Below are positions 22,951 to 34,268 of a stretch of DNA of 64,000 bases, in pieces. The notes under the pieces were generated by a model. The model saw nothing but the letters and a program-made list of their open reading frames with translations, made no database searches and was not told the origin of the DNA. The position numbers and the translations under genes are program-made. Origin of the DNA: Chiua virens (Eukaryota > Basidiomycota > Agaricomycetes > Boletales > Boletaceae); the NCBI GenBank assembly GCA_019787685.1, contig JAHNUO010000042.1, forward strand, positions 62,001-126,000, in the 5' to 3' direction. Each line of letters opens with the position of its first letter. Within the stretch, counting starts at the first letter, position 1.

Positions 22951-23789
22951 TGCAGTGATTGTTTCGATGCCTGCGACTCTGACAGTGGTTTCAAGAATAA
23001 ATCACATCATGGGACACCACCATCTTTCGAAACAAGCAGTATAGTTACTCCCCGGTCACTTGACTTACATTTTGGCAATCTCGTTCGAATATAGTTACTT
23101 GTAATGAATTAGTGTTTAATTTTGCCATGATGGCGTCATTTTGTGGGTCGGCGAAAGCCCACTGAACTTTATTTCATTCTTTTGTTGCCAGTGAGTCGTC
23201 GCCACCAGCCACTACTTACAGCAGCTTCGGGAAAGACCTGTGGCTGCTAATCACCGACTATCAATATCAGTTCGAATTCATCGGGTACATCATTCGAGGA
23301 ACAGGTAAGAGGTATTTTTTAGATGTGTCAAATCTCCATTTTTCTGACATTAAATGGTTACTAGTTACTGAACCGGCGGCTCAAAAACTCAAATTTCAAA
23401 GCTAACCTCGTCTGTTATTTCACAGAACGTCCAACCCGGCATGCAATGGGTAACGTGCCACCCACTCAGCGGTGACGCTCAATTTGCAACGACCCTCGGC
23501 TATGTAGCGCTCTTTAGGTTGATTGCCGGTTCAGCCTCCGTATCTCGACTGGAACGACACCTGCCAAACTTGACTGCTACTAGAAAGACAGGATGGCTCC
23601 ACCATGATCGATTATCATCATGGGCTGTTGGCCGCCCACTCTCGCCCACTATTCGCCTCCATTTTCCCTCCCGGGTTTCGAATTATTTGTAGACCGAACC
23701 TGAATCATGATACCAACACGCGGCTCAAGTGTTGTTTTTGGATCTATTGTGATTCTCGAGTAGATCCCGGCTAGAGGTGATACGGCGCA
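22951..23789. other. Stretch without a supported gene
   Basis: No reliable coding signal. In position it corresponds to the MIP1-kinase spacer of the original locus; weak similarity around 23685-23710 to the bases before the kinase start at 14025 is visible by eye. Confidence 0.35.
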
Positions 23790-23960
23790 TTGTCTCTAGA
23801 TCTCACTGATAAGATCGTCCTGCATATCGACACCCTCACGTGTGGGTATGGGGAAACGCAGTGCACCCACTGCTGCGGCTTACAAGATGCTCTCCTCTGC
23901 ATCAGATTTCAAGATCCCGTCCATCAATTTTACGTGCCAATCTGTACACTAACCGACAAG
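23790..23960 (+). pseudogene. Decayed kinase N-terminus
   Basis: The frame reads LDLTDKIVLHIDTLTCGYGE, resembling LDLTAKITKLDALYSMAGGFGD of the kinase at 14104 onward, including the place of the glycine loop. The next part no longer has a lysine strand or catalytic loop. Its position after the MIP1 fragment matches the MIP1-kinase order of the intact locus. Confidence 0.45.
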
Positions 23961-24034
23961 GAACGGATAGTGGGTAATTGCCACAGTGCTGTCAAAAAGC
24001 ACCGCGGAACATCCTTTCCGACACCCCTTCCGGC

Positions 24035-24800
24035 TTAATTGAAATCCTCAAGAGTGCTAGCGGCCCTGTCAAACGGGAATTCACCTCTCCAAATCTCGAC
24101 ATCACGGCAGCTTTCCTCCAGACTCGCCCACAGTTTACTCATCGTCTCTCGTGCTGCGGTAACGTCGTCTATACGTCCACCGGCAAGTTCTTCTTTGCAA
24201 CTCTGGGTTCCCTTGGTGAACATACGATCATCCACTATCATATTTTGGATCCTACCTGAATGGCTTGAGAAATGTCGGCATCGATGACCACCAAGATATC
24301 TGCCATGGACCCTTCTTTCTCCCACCTCAGCCCAACTGTTGCGTTCACCACAGAAGAGAGCAGACTGAGTCCGGCGAATCCCATCCCAGCGCCGTACAGC
24401 GAGCGGACACGGGCAAGGACGTTTTCTAGCTCGGGCGTGGGAACGGCATGAATGCCGTCGAGCCCAGTAACGAATAAGCCGTTTGAGCTTGCTATCCGTT
24501 TTGCGTTGGTCTGACGCAGTCGGGAACGAGCTGCCACCGTGAACGAAGCTGCTAGGTTAGGGGTGCCTGTCGCTAACAGACTCCTTGTGATAGCGCGGAG
24601 ACTGCGGTTCAAGGATGTGAGTAAACAGTTCATACTTGGGTGCCAACGAGATACTTGCTCCTCAATTGTAGCATTAGCTATCAAAGTATCGACCTGTAGC
24701 CAAACTGTTGTTTGAAATCTGAGGGAGTGAGAACAAGGCGAAAAACGTACCATGAGGTTGCTGGCGGAAATGCCATGGAAGGTTTACTTTGGGCGTAAAG
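24035..24800 (-). CDS. Unknown protein gene, C-terminal exons
   Basis: Two minus-strand exons join cleanly: 24693-24256 (146 codons) and 24202-24035 (55 codons and stop), over a 53-nt intron (GTAGGA donor, CCCAG acceptor). The protein is mostly helical (TLIANATIEEQVSRW, LYGAGMGFAGLSLLSSVVNATVGLRW cut into helices, ADILVVIDADISQAIQ) and ends RAASTLEDFN. The segment GAGMGFAGLSLLSSVV is hydrophobic enough to be a membrane helix. A further exon upstream reads FHGISASNLM before a GTACGT donor at about 24755; the true start is not found. No family is recognised. Confidence 0.55.
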
Positions 24801-25353
24801 CAGAAAAGGTAGCCACGTACACGTGTCCCAAGGTCTTGCCATTGGTATCTTGTGGGTAAGAAGTTATCTGAGCAGGCATCTTGGAAATATTGCGGAACCA
24901 TGTTTGAGGGTGGGCTATAAGAAGGGTACGATATTCTTGTTTGGATTCCGGCGATATGAATGCTGGAAGATCTGACCCATTATCATTATCTTCCCATCAA
25001 TAGACTCGGAAATCACCAAGTATTTCAAGGTAAGAATGGATCTTTCCTCAGATTCAATCGCAGCCAACCCGGCAAAAAATATTTTTCGCAGAAACTCATT
25101 CACACCATGTGTCATGTCTGTCGCATACGGTCAGCTAATTGTTCGCCGAACGTGGTTACCCCCCTGTAGGCGATTCCTCCCTTAGGTTCGTTCGGCTATC
25201 TTCCAGGTTCGACCCCACGAATCTGTGCCACAGTTGGAATTGCTGGCTCATGAATAACTGCTGAACATTGAGACGGAGCTTGATCAGATCATATCAAAAG
25301 GACCTAAACATTCTCTAAAATTCCAGGACATCTTTGTTCCCCCCACCACGTAA

Positions 25354-26939
25354 ATGTCGCTATCAAGGTTCTCTTCAGGTGAAACATTCGTCCTTGGTCC
25401 ATTTGTTGTTCCGAGAATTTGGGTTGGCCTTTGGCAACTCTCGAGTAATGCATGGGGCAGCGCCCCCGCTGCCAGGATCCGGAAGGGAATGGCTCGGCAC
25501 GCCGACCTCGGTTACAATGCGTTTGGTGCGAGAGTCTTTTCAGGATTCCCCTAGTACAATCATCTGACGCTCGCTACCCTTAGATATGGTACGGAATGCC
25601 GATTTGTTCCCGGCTGTTTCCCTTCTCACGTTCACGCGTATACGTTTGTCGTCACTGATAGGGTAAGTTTCGAGGAATCCAATCACCATTCATATGGATG
25701 AATCTTTTGCAGCCGATCACTACGGGAGTGCGGAAATTCTCTTTGTGGGTCTTGGGATATCCCTCATCTGATCTGAGGCAGGGGTTCAACTGAGCCACCA
25801 TCCAGGGACAGTTCAGGCAATCATTGCCGCCAGGCATGCCTGTGGTCGGCGCTACCAAGTGGTGCGTTTTCCGGCCCACAGATCCAACACGCGCGGTCGT
25901 GGAAGCCGCAGTGCGAGAACGCATCAAACGCATGCGTAGCCAATCTGTCGATTTGCTCCAGGTACGGGTCATCCCGGGTTCCTCCCCTCCCATAAAAAAT
26001 GATTGGTCTCCCATGTCACGGTACCAGTTTCACTGGCAAGATTACTCCAACAAAGGGTATCTAACAGCTTTGCAAATCCTCCAAGACCTTCAACAAGAAG
26101 GACTGGTATCCGCAGTGGGATTGTGTAACTTTGACGCAATACGTACAGATGAAATCTGTACACAGCTTGGTCCCGGGTTCATCGTCTCGAATCAAGTCCA
26201 GGTAAAAATGGATCACCTGGCATGTTTGGCGCGCAGGGCTCATGAGCGGTCATAGTTCTCCTTGATCGATACACGACCCTTGGATGGCATGGCAGACGTG
26301 TGCGAGCGGCATAACGTGAAGCTCCTGACCTATGGTACCCTTGTAAGTGATATCCGATACGATCTCGGCTTGGCTGCTTATACATAATGTCTATTTCAGT
26401 GCGGGGGATTCCTAGCAGATAAGTGGCTTGGTCAGCCGGAACCTGATTTATACGCCGGTGACCTGACACCGTCGCAGAGAAAGGCAAGGAAGTTTCTTGC
26501 ACTTGTGTATACTTCTAATAGTTTTCCTTTAGTATCTTGACATGATCCTGAAAGCATGGGGTAACTGGGCTCTCTTCCAGTCCCTCTTGACAGTGCTGCG
26601 TGATGTGGGTGATCGTCATGGCGGAGCGAGCATCGCCAACGTCGCCACGCGATGGGTCCTTGATCACCCATTCGTAGGGGCTGTGATCATAGGTTAGAGT
26701 ATTTGCCTATTATATCTTCCTCACTGCGGAGTGCTTATTTTGTCCGGTTATTTCTTTCCCCTCCATTCTCTCTTCCAGGTGTCCGATTGGGTGTTTCCGA
26801 GCATCCGGACGACAATCAGAGGGTCCACGACTTTAAGCTTACAGAGGAAGACAGGAATGCGATAGAAACGGTATTGGCGGAGTCGGATGGCCGCCACATG
26901 ATCAGCACGATTGGTGACTGCGGCGCCGAGTACCGTTGA
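25354..26939 (+). CDS. Aldo/keto reductase, nine short exons
   Basis: Exons: 25354-25525, 25584-25588, 25713-25744, 25806-25961, 26028-26201, 26256-26342, 26400-26483, 26533-26692, 26779-26939. The family reduces carbonyls with NADPH in a TIM barrel. Landmarks are VGLWQLSS, NAFDM...ADHYGSAEILF (Asp and Tyr of the tetrad), VGATKW (Lys), LLQFHWQDY (His) and NVATRWVLDHPFVGAVIIG. The intron 26484-26532 has a GC donor (GCAAGG). From 25806 onward all phases fit. The micro-exon ATATG at 25584-25588 leaves the frame one base short at the join to 25713, so either the splice differs there or the gene has a one-base lesion. It is cytosolic as judged by lack of a signal peptide. Confidence 0.75.
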
Positions 26940-29900
26940 ACATGCACGAAGAAGTACTGTGTAAACAACTAGCTCCTTGATTTTGTCTCTGATTTATCAT
27001 GAATCATGATCGAAGTCATCGATTTGAGTCCCTATGCGATCAGTAAGCCATCATAGCATATGATCATCATGAGAAGCCTATACCATGCTTCTGATTACCA
27101 ACTCTGGCCGCGTATATCTATTACCAGCGATCGCGTGACTCATAAGAAAAGGGACCAAAACCATCCACAAAATGACTCAAATACTTCAAACGTGCGTACA
27201 CAGTCGAATCAAGATTACTAGCACAACGTGTCTGCTGCGATACATTCATTGGAGGTTAAAAATAGAGCATTATTCCAGGGAGCCAAGTGAGGGGGATATG
27301 CGAGAGACTCCGAGTCGGACGCAAAACACTTTGCTTTGTTTACCGCAACATGCGCTAACTAGAATGGGCCCCGAGGCGGGAAGCCAACCGAAGCCAAGCC
27401 TCTACCTAAACATTACATAAAGAAGGACGGATCATATCGGGACTGAGACTATTTTCATTCTCAATGGTGCATCTCCTGTAGAGCAACCCCTTGTGTGTTA
27501 ATAAAGACAGCAAGGCCGCAGCCCGAGTCGTTCTAAGAAGAACATCGCCGAATGATCCATTACGATCCTGCTGAACTGGAACCGGATAGTATGAGCTCGC
27601 CGGCCAGCAAAATTCCGAACCAACCCGAAATGTCCGCACAATGTATGCAGAATAAATAGAACATTCCTTTGAACTATTTCTAGATGAAATAACCGCCCGA
27701 GTCCACATCCTCCAAACGAAGGTCCTGCGACTCGGGAATCATACAATTCCCCTACCGTGGAGGCGGCACTCAATCCCCGGCATGGATCTCTCCCGAGTCA
27801 TGAGACCGCTCCTTCGAATCGGCCGTATTCTACCCACAGGAAAGGAACCTCGTGACAGGCATGGCGCCATGCGCGGACCGTTGGCACGCGAGCGCCGTTG
27901 GAGCTGAGCGCTGAGCTCCGAAGTCCGTGCCGGGATTTTGTTCACTTTTGATTATCGCTATCAATCATGATCACGGTAGGATCCGAACACGAACATCACC
28001 TGGGGGCGGGCAATCCCGATCCATTTTCACTGATTGTCGATTTGATGACAATGAACCAACCCATCAGCTCATCCCGCGGCGTGGACTCGAGGTCCAGGAA
28101 GATTAGCTGTGAGAAATGCACAGTACTACTCGTGCTGCCGCGAAACACGCACGGATCCGAGCGCAGCGCGTGAAACAAAAGGAACATCCCGTCCAACCAT
28201 TGGCATCAGTATGTCACATTCCGCAGCTACTAGTAGGATTGACTCAGAGCATCTCAGGCTGTTAAAACCTGTAGTCTCTTGTTCCAGTGGCTTGCTCCGA
28301 GTCTACCAGAACACCGCGTCTATTTGTGGTCGCACGCATATATTTAGCTTGCATGATTCATGAAACGTCGGCACTGGCACAAAAATCAGTATGTCTTCAA
28401 TGACGATACACCCAGACCCAAAGATGATTTTCCCGCCAGTGACGACCGAATATGTAGCTTTGATTACCCCTGAGGCTATCGCTAGTCTGGGAAGATGCGA
28501 ACGCTGGTTCTCATAACTTCCGAGGCTTGTACTTTCTAAACACTGGTGCAGCGTCATCGTGCTTGGAAACCCGTGTTATGTTATGTGGTAGGCTGCGGAA
28601 CAGGTTACGACTCGGCGCTCAGCCACGGACCATTTCTTTAACGAGGACGCCAAGCCAACGCGGGCGCAACACCCATGCTTATCGATGCATGCCGGTTAGG
28701 AACAGAAGCCTTCGCCGGGTGCTAATCCCCGTTACGAGACCTGCCATCCTGTGATAATCAAATTGAACCAGCTTGATCATCTATTTCGTCGATGCGCGCA
28801 TGCTATGCTTCCGGTTTTGTAGAACCGACCCAGGTGATTTCATATCAGCGATGATACCACGCCAACCCTCCCGGCTCCAGTATTCATGGAGGCTGCGCAG
28901 CGAGGAGACAAGCCTTCATTTCCCCCAGAATGTCACGTTCCAACAGAACATCTTCTCCGTTGATGAGGGCTGTTGTGGGCAATGCGACCGCAGTAACCGC
29001 GATGCGAGGATGGCCGAGACACGAGGTGCCCAATATCACGGCCACCCGACTAGACGCTGAAAAGAGCTCCAAGCAAGCGCTTTGTCCCTGAAGATTATGC
29101 GCCTCATAGCCGCGTACCGCTCGGCATGAATGGCCACCGTCGAAAACGACGGTTTAATTGGGCCTGAGAGCGTTCTCTGGTGCACAGGCTATCATTAATG
29201 CTGCCGAGGATAACGAGGCGGCGCATTCGTGAATTTACCATACATGGAATTGGATATGAACCATGGGCCTCCGTACTTGCGTGTCAAAGTCTTCGCGCAC
29301 AGATCCATTGCACCTTTCACTTCCTGTGACCTATCAGCTTCCTGTTCATCGTTGCATTTGGGAAGACAGGCATGGGCGGGGTTGTGCTACGGAAAAAAGA
29401 AAGTGCTTTCCCGAGTCATAGCGCCGTTTCCAAATCCACAAATAACGCAAGGAAACAATGGTATAGGGGGTAGGCGGGTTTTGCGCCGCCCTATAAAGTA
29501 CTCGTGACAGCTGCCGGCTGGGAATCAGAAGGGAGATGGCCGAAAATGGGTGACATGGACGAGATAGTGCGATGGGGCGGGGCCAATAAAGTAAATGAAT
29601 TACGATGACGGTGATATTTTTGTCTGCGAGCCCTATATGCGCCATCTTGCCACCAAGTACTCACGCCGACGTGTCATTGACGTGAAGTGAGGATATGTAT
29701 ATATGTATTTGTGGTCTGTCATACGTTGATGGGCGTTCGGCAACTGAGATGGCACTTCCCCGGTATTGTGGTCACTGTTGATGAGTACAACAATCCATTT
29801 ATCTAAGAAGAGAAGGCTGCGCACCTTCTTTGGGCCAATTTACCATCCATGTTCATTCGGAGCCTACAACACCCTATGAACATGACGGCATGAGAGTACT

Positions 29901-30990
29901 TCTGAGGTTGATGCATATTGTCTGATTGGGTATATAAGGGGAGTCCGGGGTCCAAAATAATGCGGGCTATCAGTCGAAGTGGCCCGTTTGGCCATAGGGG
30001 GAGATGATGCTGCATTGGCGCATCACAGCGCATGTAAATGTGGCATTTTCAGGAGACAACACAATTCGCCGATGGGGATCCGACGCCCCACTAGTCTACA
30101 GCATTGTAGTCAGCGCGGGTGTACCACTCACCGAAAAGTAGCATGGAACAGGCGGCAGGGCGGAATTCATAGGTTGAGCAGTGTTGGTGTTGTGCCAAAC
30201 GGAGCCAGATGTACACTACGGTTCGGGGTTCTCCCTGTTCTGCCACTTGTCTATAGGATGAGTCACCAAACCATCTGGTGCAGAGGCTGAGAAATCCAGT
30301 TTGCGTGGAAACTCTCAGAGAAACTGTACACCGTGACAAGTGGTCTTGTGCTCGTACCAACAAACGAGGCAGTGTTGAATCACTTTCACTTGTTGTAAGG
30401 GACGTAGCCGAGAACTCTACACTGCCACCATGACTGCATGACGTTGTTCCACGTCACATCCTAGGCTTGGATTGCAGACACAGCCCGTGAGAGGGTTGTG
30501 CGCGTGGGTATGAGTCAGACGGACTGGATGATTCGGAAGGCATTGCGGATCCGCGAGACGCTTGTACGTCCAGGCACTCGAAGGTGAGTGCCGTAAAGAG
30601 TAGGAAACCTCCAGACACCTTGTGCTGTGTCTGATCGCCCCTCGAATAGGAAGTATTTTCGTGGATGTACCGAAGGCAGTACTGACTCACCGACTTCTTT
30701 CCCAAGTCTTTTTTTTTTTCCCTGGAATTGTCGGTTCAGGTCCAGGGACCGCCGGGCAATGCCCTTCAAATTCATGACCTAACTGCGGAGGCTGCGCCCC
30801 CCGACGCATACTTATAGCAACCCCGCTTGACCGACATTCAAAATTCAGACGCAATCACAATCTTTCCCCACAGTGACCATCTGATATCTATTCTCACACA
30901 TCACCCACGCCCACTATTTTTCAACACCTCAGAGCTCTCCTTCGTAGAGCCTTTCCTCGTCGTTCGCGTCGCGTCCGCAAACGTTCCAAC
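26940..30990. other. 4-kb stretch without a supported gene
   Basis: Frames are short (under 105 codons), overlap on both strands and show no splice-linked continuation or family motif. I see no terminal repeats. It may be an old transposon graveyard or regulatory spacer; nothing in it can be named. Confidence 0.4.
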
Positions 30991-31650
30991 ATGCCTGTCT
31001 CCAGAAAGCACGTCCGTTTCAACGACGACAACATCTTTTACTCCCCCAAGTCGTCGCCCTCACTCTCAGACTCATCGCTACCTTCTTCTGGCGACTCGTC
31101 TGGCCCTTGTACCCCTCCTCAGAATAACTATGCAACCCTCCCCCTCCCTGACGGCCCTGTCGCTATCCATCCACTCCTCGCCTTCCACCCGTTCGTTCCC
31201 CCAATCATATGGGACGCCTCCCTTCCACCCCACACGCTTGCCTCCAATGCTCACGCCTCACCCATGAGTCTCCCCGCCAGGGTGCTCGAAGAGCCTGCAA
31301 CGCAGCCAAGCATGCACACCATGACGCTGCACATTGAGCAATTCCCTTGGCGGCTGGTCATTCCCCCGAAACATTACGTTTCGGTCCGCGACCTCATCGA
31401 GGCCTTGTACTGCTTCCTTCGCCACCCCGTACTGCCTTCCGAGTACAACAGCCTGCCCACGCAGGCTCACAAGGACGAGGTGTCCATCGCGTTCCACAAC
31501 CGGTGCGGACATGCGTCGTCGAAAGAGGCGGCCGATGAACAGTACCAAAAGGGCGTAAAGCGGGTGGACTTTTTGCGGGGCCGAACGCGATTCATGGGAC
31601 TCTCAAGCACCAAGCTCGGTCCAGACGCATGGGTCGTTAACCTTGCATAA
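30991..31650 (+). CDS. DUF6699-domain protein, copy 2
   Basis: A single exon of 219 residues. The N-terminal 50 residues are Ser/Pro-rich, and the rest is the clearest DUF6699 domain of the window: IHPLLAF...IIWDASLPP near 55, PATQPSMHTMTLHIEQFPWRLVI near 108, VSVRDLIEALYCFL, then KGVKRVDFLRGRTRFMGLS near 190 and a WVVNL end. The ATG follows AACATG without a competing upstream start. No signal peptide. Function of the family is unknown. Confidence 0.85.
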   Translation: MPVSRKHVRFNDDNIFYSPKSSPSLSDSSLPSSGDSSGPCTPPQNNYATLPLPDGPVAIHPLLAFHPFVPPIIWDASLPPHTLASNAHASPMSLPARVLEEPATQPSMHTMTLHIEQFPWRLVIPPKHYVSVRDLIEALYCFLRHPVLPSEYNSLPTQAHKDEVSIAFHNRCGHASSKEAADEQYQKGVKRVDFLRGRTRFMGLSSTKLGPDAWVVNLA

Positions 31651-32200
31651 TCGGCAAGGGGGAAGGGAGTTGTCGTTATACTGTATTTTCCTTCACTTTT
31701 TCTGCTTCTCTTCCTTTTTCACTGGACGTTGACAAAACAGAAAAACAAATCGAGAATCTTGGGACTCACTCGCGCTGTAGCATACATCGGTTTGTTATTC
31801 CTATCATTATACCATTTAGTATCTTTGTTTTTCTTTCTTTATGCTTCGTCTTCCTATTTGCTTCTTTTCGGTTTTTCGGTTTTCAGTCTGATTTGGAATT
31901 TTCCCGCTTTCGAAGTGCTTGGAAGCGGATGTGTTTTGTAATAGATACTGGGCAGTGTAGACGATAAGAAAATTAAAGTGTATGACAAGTGTATAACTGT
32001 CCGAGCGCTATGAGTCCGTGTGGAGCTGTTGCTTGTGCCTGGACACCCGATCAGTTGTCTCGGCGATCGTTGCATGCCCATATGGTCAACCTGGAGATCA
32101 AAATCACCGCAGGATCGCTGTGGTACATTGCGGACTCAATGCGTCCCCAGAATCCCCCATATGGCGTTGTACTTGATGCTTGATGCTTGATGCACCGACC
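31651..32200. other. Intergenic stretch
   Basis: T-rich 3' flank of the DUF6699 gene up to ~31930, then spacer. TTGATGC occurs three times in a row near 32172-32194. No gene seen. Confidence 0.45.
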
Positions 32201-32211
32201 GTAGTGATCAC

Positions 32212-32267
32212 AGTGATCGCGACGAGAAAATTTTCGATCGCGATATCACGTGAAATGACGTCACGTG
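32212..32267. promoter_or_regulatory. Palindrome plus CACGTG / TGACGTCA sites
   Basis: A near-perfect inverted repeat centred on GAAAATTTTC with GTGATCGCGA and TCGCGATATCAC arms (32212-32248) is followed by CACGTG at 32247, TGACGTCA at 32256 and CACGTG at 32262. A half-site GACGTCA lies at 32354. They sit 90-230 bp before the ATG at 32441. TGACGTCA is the classical CRE/ATF site and CACGTG an E-box; use of them here is inference. Confidence 0.45.
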
Positions 32268-32440
32268 TATTTCATTGTCAATAGCACAGCCATCCGATCG
32301 CATTAACGGTGTTAACTGCGTGCAAAGGAAGAGGGGCCACGTTGGAGCGCCACGACGTCACTTCGACATCATCGTAAACACGTGTATCTCAAAACAATGT
32401 ATCATGATGCTTCTCGAACTCTTTATTGAACTCAACAATC

Positions 32441-33199
32441 ATGTCGACACACGAAACAAGTCAGAAGACGTCCCAAAAACTCGCAGAGAAAGCCAAGTGC
32501 GCCCCCTTTTGACGAATTATTGGTGCTACATTCTGACACGGCTTTCAGAGGGGCTGCCCACGTCGCTCACGGTATGTCCTCTCCTACCGGTCCAAAGAAG
32601 AAGAGCACAAATCGCTCTGTTCACCAACGTTGACAGGTGCCACTGAAAGTATCTTCGGATCAATGAGGGGTGCCATCCACGGCGAGGGAGCCAAAGCCAA
32701 AGATGAAGAAACCGTTGCCAAAGGTCGTGCCGAAGTCGAACGAGGATTCGCTCAAATGAGAGGGGAGCCAGCACCTGGCACTACTGCAGGTGCCGAATCC
32801 CAGGCAGGGGGTAAGGATGCTCAGCCGCCGCCGCCAGCTGAGAAGCAGGAAGGCACGATTCCTGCATCCCCTGAAGCAGCGCATCAACAGGAATCGGCGG
32901 CACAAGCAGAGGGTAAGGGTGCTCAGCCGCAGCAGCCTGCTGGGAAGCAGGAAGGCACGATTCCTGCGCCCCCTGAAGCAGCAGGTCGACAGGAATCGGT
33001 AGGACAGGCTGATCCGGGCATGGCGCAAAAGGGCAGCCAGGGGACGCAGCAGGAAGGTCCGTCCGCTTGGATGAGTTTGATTAACGTACTGTCTCTGATG
33101 GCCGTTTCCCCAGCTGTTCCAAAAAAACCTCTTGGAGCAGAGTGTCTTATTGGGAAGGGAGCGGACGCTCCCCAAGGACCGGGAAGCTGCATCTACTGA
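32441..33199 (+). CDS. Small hydrophilic Ala/Gln/Gly-rich protein, stress-protein-like
   Basis: Exons 32441-32496, 32549-32571 and 32637-33199 give 213 residues; both introns (52 and 65 nt) keep phase. The start MSTHETSQKTSQKLAEKAKG and GSMRGAIHGEGAKAKDEETVAKGRAEVERGFAQMRG (two blocks of short repeats with regularly spaced Gly, Ala, Lys and Glu) resemble CsbD-like or LEA-like stress proteins, but I cannot assign the family firmly. Residues ~83-150 are two 34-residue tandem repeats sharing KQEGTIPA and PEAA. No signal peptide or membrane helix. Upstream CRE/E-box sites fit stress control. Confidence 0.65.
32810..33013 (+). repeat. Two coding tandem repeats of 102 bp
   Basis: Units 32810-32911 and 32912-33013 share long identical blocks (for example AAGCAGGAAGGCACGATTCC) and encode 34 residues each, so changes in copy number keep frame. 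Confidence 0.85.
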
Positions 33200-33831
33200 G
33201 GGTTATGGTATATTTTTCCGAGGTAAGGCCCGATGACGGTTAATAAACAGTCGTGTATCTGCTGCATAAGTACTTGAAGCTTGAGAGGTGTGTTCAGAAC
33301 GACTGATTTTGTGAAATGAACTTGACATTGCTCGAGACGACCATGGTTCTCGGTGAGATTCAGCTCCATGGATGTGACTGTGCGCTCTCAGCCCGACGCG
33401 GGTTCTTCCTGCTCGTTCAGCTGAGAAAGGACCGAACAATATTGTACTTAACCTACGGTTGCACAGCGGTGACAGCGCCATTGTTCTCCGCCACTTGTGG
33501 GTGTACACTGACACGCACAGCCTGAGTCATAGTTGCAATGCTTTCTCAACCATTTTGTACGCTTTAGGAAACCTTGAGCCGCCAGAGCGAAGCGGCTTGT
33601 CTGAACCAGTATTTTGTGGGTCCATCTGTGAATAACCCTACAAGTCCTGCTGTGATCTGAGCCCTGCGATGAGCGGGTTGCTTGTCTTGCCTCTTGTGCT
33701 CAGAACGGGCATAAATGTTACAGTGACGGTGTTCGTAGGTCCAAGTCCAACACCAAACTACTAAACGGCCATCAGTCCAACAAGCCGGCTTGTCCACATC
33801 CATCGATCAATCCTCTCTGCAAGGCCCGCCG
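33200..33831. other. Intergenic stretch
   Basis: No frame of note. It holds the 3' flank of the previous gene. Confidence 0.45.
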
Positions 33832-34254
33832 ATGCCTCCCGACCCCTCCTTGCGAGATCGCTTCTGGCGTGACGTGGTCGTAGCAGCCGGTCCTAATCAT
33901 GTGGACCCTTGCGCGATTCGCGAAGCCGTCGAGGATATGATGCGCAACTATAGTCTGGACGAAGTTCCTGGCTTTGAAGCTACGCCAAAGGCAGAACCGC
34001 CGGACACCACCAAATTCTCAAGCCATTCTGCCTTCACGCCTGTATTTTCTCGGAACCCTGCCCATACCCCATCCTCTTGGAACTGCTTTAGTACTGCCCG
34101 GCCGATCTTCGTGGGGCCCCGCCGTTCCCAACGTCGTCGGAAAAGTTGTCCAGAACCACGGCACCCTGATCATTTTCCAAGTGGCAGCAATCCTGGCATT
34201 CAAGCCAACAAAGGTATCGTTTCTTTGGCCAACACCGTCTTGCAATCGCGTTGA
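33832..34254 (+). CDS. Possible small protein or 5' exon before DUF6699 copy 3
   Basis: The first ~55 codons from ATG at 33832 read like protein (SLRDRFWRDVVVAAG, PCAIREAVEDMMRNYSLDEV), but the rest becomes basic and low in order and may be out of frame or intronic. It could be a separate 140-residue protein or an upstream exon of the DUF6699 gene that follows; the frames differ, and I found no decisive intron. Confidence 0.35.
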   Translation: MPPDPSLRDRFWRDVVVAAGPNHVDPCAIREAVEDMMRNYSLDEVPGFEATPKAEPPDTTKFSSHSAFTPVFSRNPAHTPSSWNCFSTARPIFVGPRRSQRRRKSCPEPRHPDHFPSGSNPGIQANKGIVSLANTVLQSR

Positions 34255-34268
34255 CATTTTGTCCCAAA

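Noticed and set aside
25200..25220. GGTTCGACCCC resembling a tRNA B box
   Set aside because: No A box at the right distance and no foldable cloverleaf around it.
26940..30990. Possible transposon in the 4-kb gene-free stretch
   Set aside because: I could not find terminal repeats, target copies or any transposase-like frame.
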